Origin: Prosthecomicrobium sp. N25
Lineage (GTDB): Bacteria; Pseudomonadota; Alphaproteobacteria; Rhizobiales; Ancalomicrobiaceae
Length of the DNA: 64,000 nucleotides
Direction of reading: 5' to 3'
Assembly: GCF_037203705.1 (NCBI RefSeq)
Contig: NZ_JBBCAT010000005.1
Span: 186,001-250,000, forward strand
Made by a program: the position numbers and the translations under genes
Shown here: positions 60,478 to 64,000 of the stretch, in pieces
Position numbering within the stretch: the first letter of the stretch is position 1
Layout: the number at the start of each line of letters is the position of its first letter
The notes under the pieces: model-generated
What the model was told of the DNA's origin: nothing
The model's database searches: none
The model's input: the letters and a program-made list of their open reading frames with translations, nothing else

Positions 60478-61277
60478 CGCCGATCGAACGCGCCTGGCTG
60501 GACCTGGAGGCGGTGCGCGCACGCCGGCCGCTGGTCCACGCCATCACCAACTACGTGGCGATGACCGTCTCGGCCAACGTGCTCCTGTCGCTCGGCGCCT
60601 CGCCGGCGATGGTGCATGCGGGCGAGGAGGTGGAGGAGTTCGCCGGGATCGCGGACAGCCTCGTCGTGAACATCGGCACGCTGTCGACGCCCTGGATCGC
60701 CGCCATGAAGGCGGCGGCCGCCACGGCGCGGGCAAGCGGCAAGCCCTGGGTCCTGGACCCGGTCGCGGCCGGCGCGACGCGGCTGCGCACCGAGGCCGCG
60801 ACGGCGCTCCTGGCGCTGAAGCCGTCCGTCGTGCGCGGAAACGCCGGCGAGATCCTGAGCCTCGCGGGCTCGTCCGGGGCGAGCCGGGGGGTGGATTCGA
60901 TCGCCGGCTCGGACGCAGCCATCGATGCGGCCCTGGACCTGGCGCGGGCCTCCGGCGCGGTCGTGGCCGTCACGGGCGAGGTCGACTACGTGACGGACGG
61001 GGTCCGGGCGGCAGCGATCCGGGGCGGCCACATGCTGATGCCGCTCTCCACGGCGCTCGGCTGCGCGCTCTCCGGGGTGGTGGCCGCCTTCGCGGCGGTG
61101 GCGCCCGCCTACGAGGGAACGGTCTCGGCCCTGGCGGTCTACGCGGCGGCGGGCCGGATCGCCGGCGAACGCTGCCGCGGGGCGGGGCACCTGCCGGCGG
61201 AGCTCTGCGACGCGCTCCTGGGTCTCGACGCCCGCGACCTCGCCCGCAACGCTTCCATCGAGGAGATCACGACGTGA
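60474..61277 (+). CDS. thiM: Hydroxyethylthiazole kinase
   Basis: 267 residues, start overlapping the stop of the first paralogue (ATGA). PLVHAITNYVAMTVSANVLLSLGASPAMVHAGEEV, LVVNIGTLS, VLDPVAAGATRLRT, VRGNAGEILSLAG and VVAVTGEVDYVTDG are standard ThiM blocks; the active-site region reads STALGCALSG. It phosphorylates 4-methyl-5-hydroxyethylthiazole, salvaging the thiazole moiety. It is translationally coupled to thiE downstream. Confidence 0.9.
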   Translation: MTPIERAWLDLEAVRARRPLVHAITNYVAMTVSANVLLSLGASPAMVHAGEEVEEFAGIADSLVVNIGTLSTPWIAAMKAAAATARASGKPWVLDPVAAGATRLRTEAATALLALKPSVVRGNAGEILSLAGSSGASRGVDSIAGSDAAIDAALDLARASGAVVAVTGEVDYVTDGVRAAAIRGGHMLMPLSTALGCALSGVVAAFAAVAPAYEGTVSALAVYAAAGRIAGERCRGAGHLPAELCDALLGLDARDLARNASIEEITT

Positions 61278-61927
61278 GACATCTGTTCGACCTCCGCCTC
61301 TACCTGGTGACCGATCCGGTGCTGGCCGGGCCGCGCGGCGTGGTCGACACCGTGAAGGCCGCGATCGAGGGCGGGGTCACGATGGTGCAGTTGCGCGACC
61401 CGGTGTCTCCGACCCGGGTCCTGGTCGAGCAGGCCCGTTTTCTCAAGCAGATCCTGGCGCCTCGCGGCATCCCGCTCATCCTCAACGACCGGGTGGACGT
61501 GGCGCTGGCGGCGGACGCTGACGGGGTGCATGTCGGGCAGAACGACATGGCGCCGGCCGACGTGCGCCGGCTCCTCGGGCCGGACAGGATCGTCGGCCTG
61601 TCGGTCGGCTCGCCCGTGGAGTTCGCGGCGTCGGCGGGCAGCCTGGGCTCGGTCGACTATCTCGGCACGGGGCCCGTCCGGTCGACCGCCACGAAGGCGG
61701 ACGCCGGCGCGGCGATCGGGCCGGAGGGCCTCGCAGCGGTCGTCCGGATGACGGACCTGCCGGTGGTGGCGATCGGGGGCATCGGGCTCGGAGAGGTCGC
61801 CGGCGTCTTCGGGGCCGGGGCCAGGGGCATCGCGGTCGTCTCCGCCATCATGGCGGCAACCGATCCCGGGGCGGCGGCGCGGGATCTCCGGATGGAGGTC
61901 GAGAAGGGGCGGGGAGGTCAGCCGTGA
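61274..61927 (+). CDS. thiE: Thiamin-phosphate synthase
   Basis: 217 residues from GTG 61274, overlapping the thiM stop (GTGA). [39 protein letters not shown] and [15 protein letters not shown] are the pyrophosphate- and HMP-PP-binding blocks of Thi[10 protein letters not shown] ends the barrel. It joins HMP-PP and thiazole phosphate to thiamin phosphate. Overlap continues into thiD (GTGA at 61924). Confidence 0.94.
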   Translation: MRHLFDLRLYLVTDPVLAGPRGVVDTVKAAIEGGVTMVQLRDPVSPTRVLVEQARFLKQILAPRGIPLILNDRVDVALAADADGVHVGQNDMAPADVRRLLGPDRIVGLSVGSPVEFAASAGSLGSVDYLGTGPVRSTATKADAGAAIGPEGLAAVVRMTDLPVVAIGGIGLGEVAGVFGAGARGIAVVSAIMAATDPGAAARDLRMEVEKGRGGQP

Positions 61928-62736
61928 CGGCGATCGCGCTCACCATCGCGGGCTCGGATTCGGGCGGCGGCGCCGGCATCCAGGCCGACCTCAAGACCTT
62001 CTCGGCGCTCAGCGTCTACGGGGCGAGCGTCATCACGGCCCTGACCGCGCAGAACACGCTGGGCGTGACCGGCATCCACGACGTGCCGCCGGAGTTCGTG
62101 CGCGAGCAGATGGACGCTGTCTTCTCGGACCTCGCCGTCAACGCCGTGAAGATCGGCATGCTGTCGCGCCCGGAGGTGATCCGGGCGGTCGCGGGCGGTC
62201 TCGACCGCTGGAAGCCGGCGCGCGTCGTGCTAGACCCGGTGATGGTGGCGGCCAGCGGGGCGAGCCTCCTGGTCCCCGAGGCGGTCGAGACGCTGCGGGC
62301 GGTGCTGATCCCGCGCGCGGGGCTGGTGACGCCGAACCTGCCGGAGGCGGGGCGGATCCTCGGCGAGGCCGCGGCGGCCAGCGAGGCGGAGATGCTGGAC
62401 CAGGCGCGCCGCATCCTGGCCATGGGTCCCGAGGCGGTGCTGCTCAAGGGCGGGCACGGTCAGGGGCCGGAGAGCGCCGACCTGCTCGTCTCCGCCACGG
62501 GGCATCGCTGGTACCGCGCGCCGCGGCACCCGACGCGCAACACGCACGGCACCGGCTGCACGCTCTCCTCGGCGATCGCGGCGGGACTGGCGCTCGGCGT
62601 GCCGCTGGAGTCGGCGGTCGCCGAGGCGAAGGACTACGTGACCCGCGCCATCCGTGCGGCCGACCGGTTGAAGATCGGGTCGGGGCACGGGCCGCTGCAC
62701 CATTTCCATGCGCTCTGGAAGGGACCGGAAGCCTGA
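61924..62736 (+). CDS. thiD: Hydroxymethylpyrimidine/phosphomethylpyrimidine kinase
   Basis: 270 residues from GTG 61924. [22 protein letters not shown] at the N-terminus, [34 protein letters not shown] and [20 protein letters not shown] (anion hole and catalytic Cys/Asp region) define ThiD of the ribokinase family. It makes HMP-PP for ThiE. With thiM/thiE it completes a salvage pathway. The TRAP binding-protein gene starts one base after its stop. Confidence 0.94.
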   Translation: MTAIALTIAGSDSGGGAGIQADLKTFSALSVYGASVITALTAQNTLGVTGIHDVPPEFVREQMDAVFSDLAVNAVKIGMLSRPEVIRAVAGGLDRWKPARVVLDPVMVAASGASLLVPEAVETLRAVLIPRAGLVTPNLPEAGRILGEAAAASEAEMLDQARRILAMGPEAVLLKGGHGQGPESADLLVSATGHRWYRAPRHPTRNTHGTGCTLSSAIAAGLALGVPLESAVAEAKDYVTRAIRAADRLKIGSGHGPLHHFHALWKGPEA

Positions 62737-62737
62737 C

Positions 62738-63820
62738 ATGACGGACGCCAAGCTCGCCCGCCGTTCCCTGCTCGGGGCCGCCGGCCTTCTCGCCGCCGCG
62801 CCGCTCGCCGCGCCCGCGCTCGCCAAGGGGCTGGCGGAGTGGAAGATGGTCACGTCCTGGCCGAAAAACCTCCCCGGGCCGGGGGTCTCGGCGGAGCGGC
62901 TCGCCGCCTCGATCGGCAAGCTCTCGGACGGGCGGCTGACCGTGAAGGTCTATGCGGCCGGGGAACTCGTGCCGGCGCTTGAGGCGTTCGACGCGGTCGC
63001 GGGCGGGACAGCCGAGATGGCGCACACGGCGGCGATCTACTGGCAGGGCAAGATGCCGGCGGCGCCCTTCTACACGACCGCGCCCTTCGGGCTGACGCCG
63101 CTCGAGCACATGATCTGGGTCGAGCAGGGCGGCGGCCAGGCGCTCTGGGAGAAGCTGTACCGGCCCTTCGGCGTGCAGCCCTACATGGGCGGCAACACCG
63201 GCTTCTCGATGGCGGGCTGGTACAGGCGCGAGATCGCGTCGCTCGACGACGTGAAGGGGCTGAAGATCCGCATCGTCGGGCTCGGCGGGGAGGTGTTCCG
63301 AAGGCTCGGCGCGACGCCCGTGTCACTGCCGACCGGCGAGGTCCTGCCGGCGCTGCAGGCCGGCGTGGTCGACGCCGCCGAGGTCCTGGCGCCCTGGTCG
63401 GACGCGGCCTTCGGCTACCACAAGGTGACCAAGCTCTACTACGGTCCGGGCTTCAACAAGCCGAACGGCACGGGCGAGGCGATCGTCTCGCTGAAGGCGC
63501 TCGAGGCGCTGCCCGCCGACCTGCGCGAGATCGTCGCCGCGGCCTGCCGGCTCGAGCACGCCACGGCGCTGACCCTCGCGGAGTGGAACAACGCCCAGAG
63601 CCTGGAGGTGCTGAAGGGCACCCACGGCGTCCAGGTCAAGGCCATGCCGGCCGACGTGCTCGCGGCGGCGTCCCGCATCGCCGACGACCTGATGAGCGAG
63701 ATCGCCGCGAAGGACGCCCTGTCGAAGGAGGTCGTCGACAGCTACCGGGCCGCGCGGGCGCGGACCGGCGGCTGGCTGCGGATCACCCAGGGCGTGTTCC
63801 TCGCCGCGCGGGATGGGTAG
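62738..63820 (+). CDS. TRAP transporter substrate-binding protein (TakP-like DctP family)
   Basis: 360 residues from ATG 62738, one base after the thiD stop. LARRSLLGAAGLLAAAPLAAPALA suggests a Tat signal. The mature part KMVTSWPKNLPGPGVSAERLAASIGKLSDGRLTVKVYAAGELVPALEAFDAVAGG and GFNKPNGTGEAIVSLKALEALP is close to the TakP group that binds 2-oxo acids. The membrane subunits are absent nearby. Its place in a TPP-riboswitch operon suggests it could deliver a thiamin precursor or a related ligand (inference). Confidence 0.85.
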   Translation: MTDAKLARRSLLGAAGLLAAAPLAAPALAKGLAEWKMVTSWPKNLPGPGVSAERLAASIGKLSDGRLTVKVYAAGELVPALEAFDAVAGGTAEMAHTAAIYWQGKMPAAPFYTTAPFGLTPLEHMIWVEQGGGQALWEKLYRPFGVQPYMGGNTGFSMAGWYRREIASLDDVKGLKIRIVGLGGEVFRRLGATPVSLPTGEVLPALQAGVVDAAEVLAPWSDAAFGYHKVTKLYYGPGFNKPNGTGEAIVSLKALEALPADLREIVAAACRLEHATALTLAEWNNAQSLEVLKGTHGVQVKAMPADVLAAASRIADDLMSEIAAKDALSKEVVDSYRAARARTGGWLRITQGVFLAARDG

Positions 63821-63976
63821 GTCTGTCGAGCTCGTCCGCACGCCTGCCGTGATGGCGTGCACGTACACGATTAATAGTTGCAATACCGATCTATACAATC
63901 TAGGGTCCTCTAAGTCCGTGACGGGTCGCCTGGTCCGAGCGCCGCGACAGGGCCGTTCGCGGGAGGAGGACCCGGC

Positions 63977-64000
63977 ATGGCCGACTTCACGCATGGCACG
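63977..64000 (+). CDS. Start of a further gene, cut by the window edge
   Basis: ATG at 63977 with GGGAGGAGGA 7 bases upstream and an open frame of eight codons (MADFTHGT) to the end of the window. The 156 bases before it contain an AT-rich stretch around 63865-63905 that may hold its promoter. Product cannot be recognised. Confidence 0.5.

Overview
This 64 kb window is chromosomal DNA from a high-GC alphaproteobacterium, most likely of the order Hyphomicrobiales (Rhizobiales). The support is very high GC with long antisense open frames, a leucine-codon leader in front of leuA, a paired pbpC/alpha-2-macroglobulin locus, a five-gene urt urea transporter and several single-domain PilZ proteins. 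The genus cannot be fixed from the sequence alone. I see no transposase, integrase, CRISPR array or rRNA. There is one tRNA (Lys, CUU).

Layout. 1-14.1 kb holds mixed housekeeping and accessory genes: the 3' end of an mgtA-type Mg2+ P-type ATPase, an EEP-family phosphohydrolase coupled to a NUDIX protein, a PhzF-like protein, a secreted alpha/beta hydrolase, a secreted metallophosphoesterase, leuA with a leader-peptide attenuator, a low-GC patch with a small nucleotidyltransferase next to tRNA-Lys, a BKACE/SDR pair, a CBS/YciE stress group and a DUF1636 protein.

14.2-29.4 kb is the most interesting part: a nitrogen-scavenging island that appears to encode complete cyanuric acid (s-triazine ring) catabolism. 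It has allophanate hydrolase (atzF), a GntR/FCD regulator divergent from a 2-oxoglutarate/Fe(II) oxygenase, and a tightly coupled run: BMP-type binding protein, two permeases, formamidase, biuret hydrolase (biuH), cyanuric acid hydrolase (atzD), ABC ATPase, a second isochorismatase-fold hydrolase, atzG, atzE, atzH-like and a 5-formyl-THF cyclo-ligase-like gene. AtzD would open the ring to carboxybiuret. AtzEG/AtzH and BiuH then give two routes to allophanate, which AtzF splits to ammonia and CO2. The transporter genes are interleaved with the enzymes. Sigma-54 (-24/-12) elements precede atzF and the transporter operon, and another precedes urtA.

29.4-30.6 kb carries three tandem single-domain PilZ genes. 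30.6-36.3 kb is urtABCDE on the minus strand, with a sigma-54 element and an intercistronic hairpin. 36.7-41.5 kb has a phosphoribosyltransferase-like gene, a NaChBac-type channel with an unusual selectivity filter, a sulfotransferase and a KpsC-like two-domain protein. 41.7-50.8 kb has pbpC, a 1.7-kilo-residue alpha-2-macroglobulin and a periplasmic pseudoprotease. 51-59.2 kb has an MFS exporter, phnN, an EamA transporter, a fourth PilZ, an orphan CoxL-like molybdoprotein, pgi and a stand-alone RAM-domain protein. 59.5-63.8 kb is a TPP-riboswitch operon with two thiM paralogues, thiE, thiD and a TRAP binding protein. A new gene starts at the right edge.
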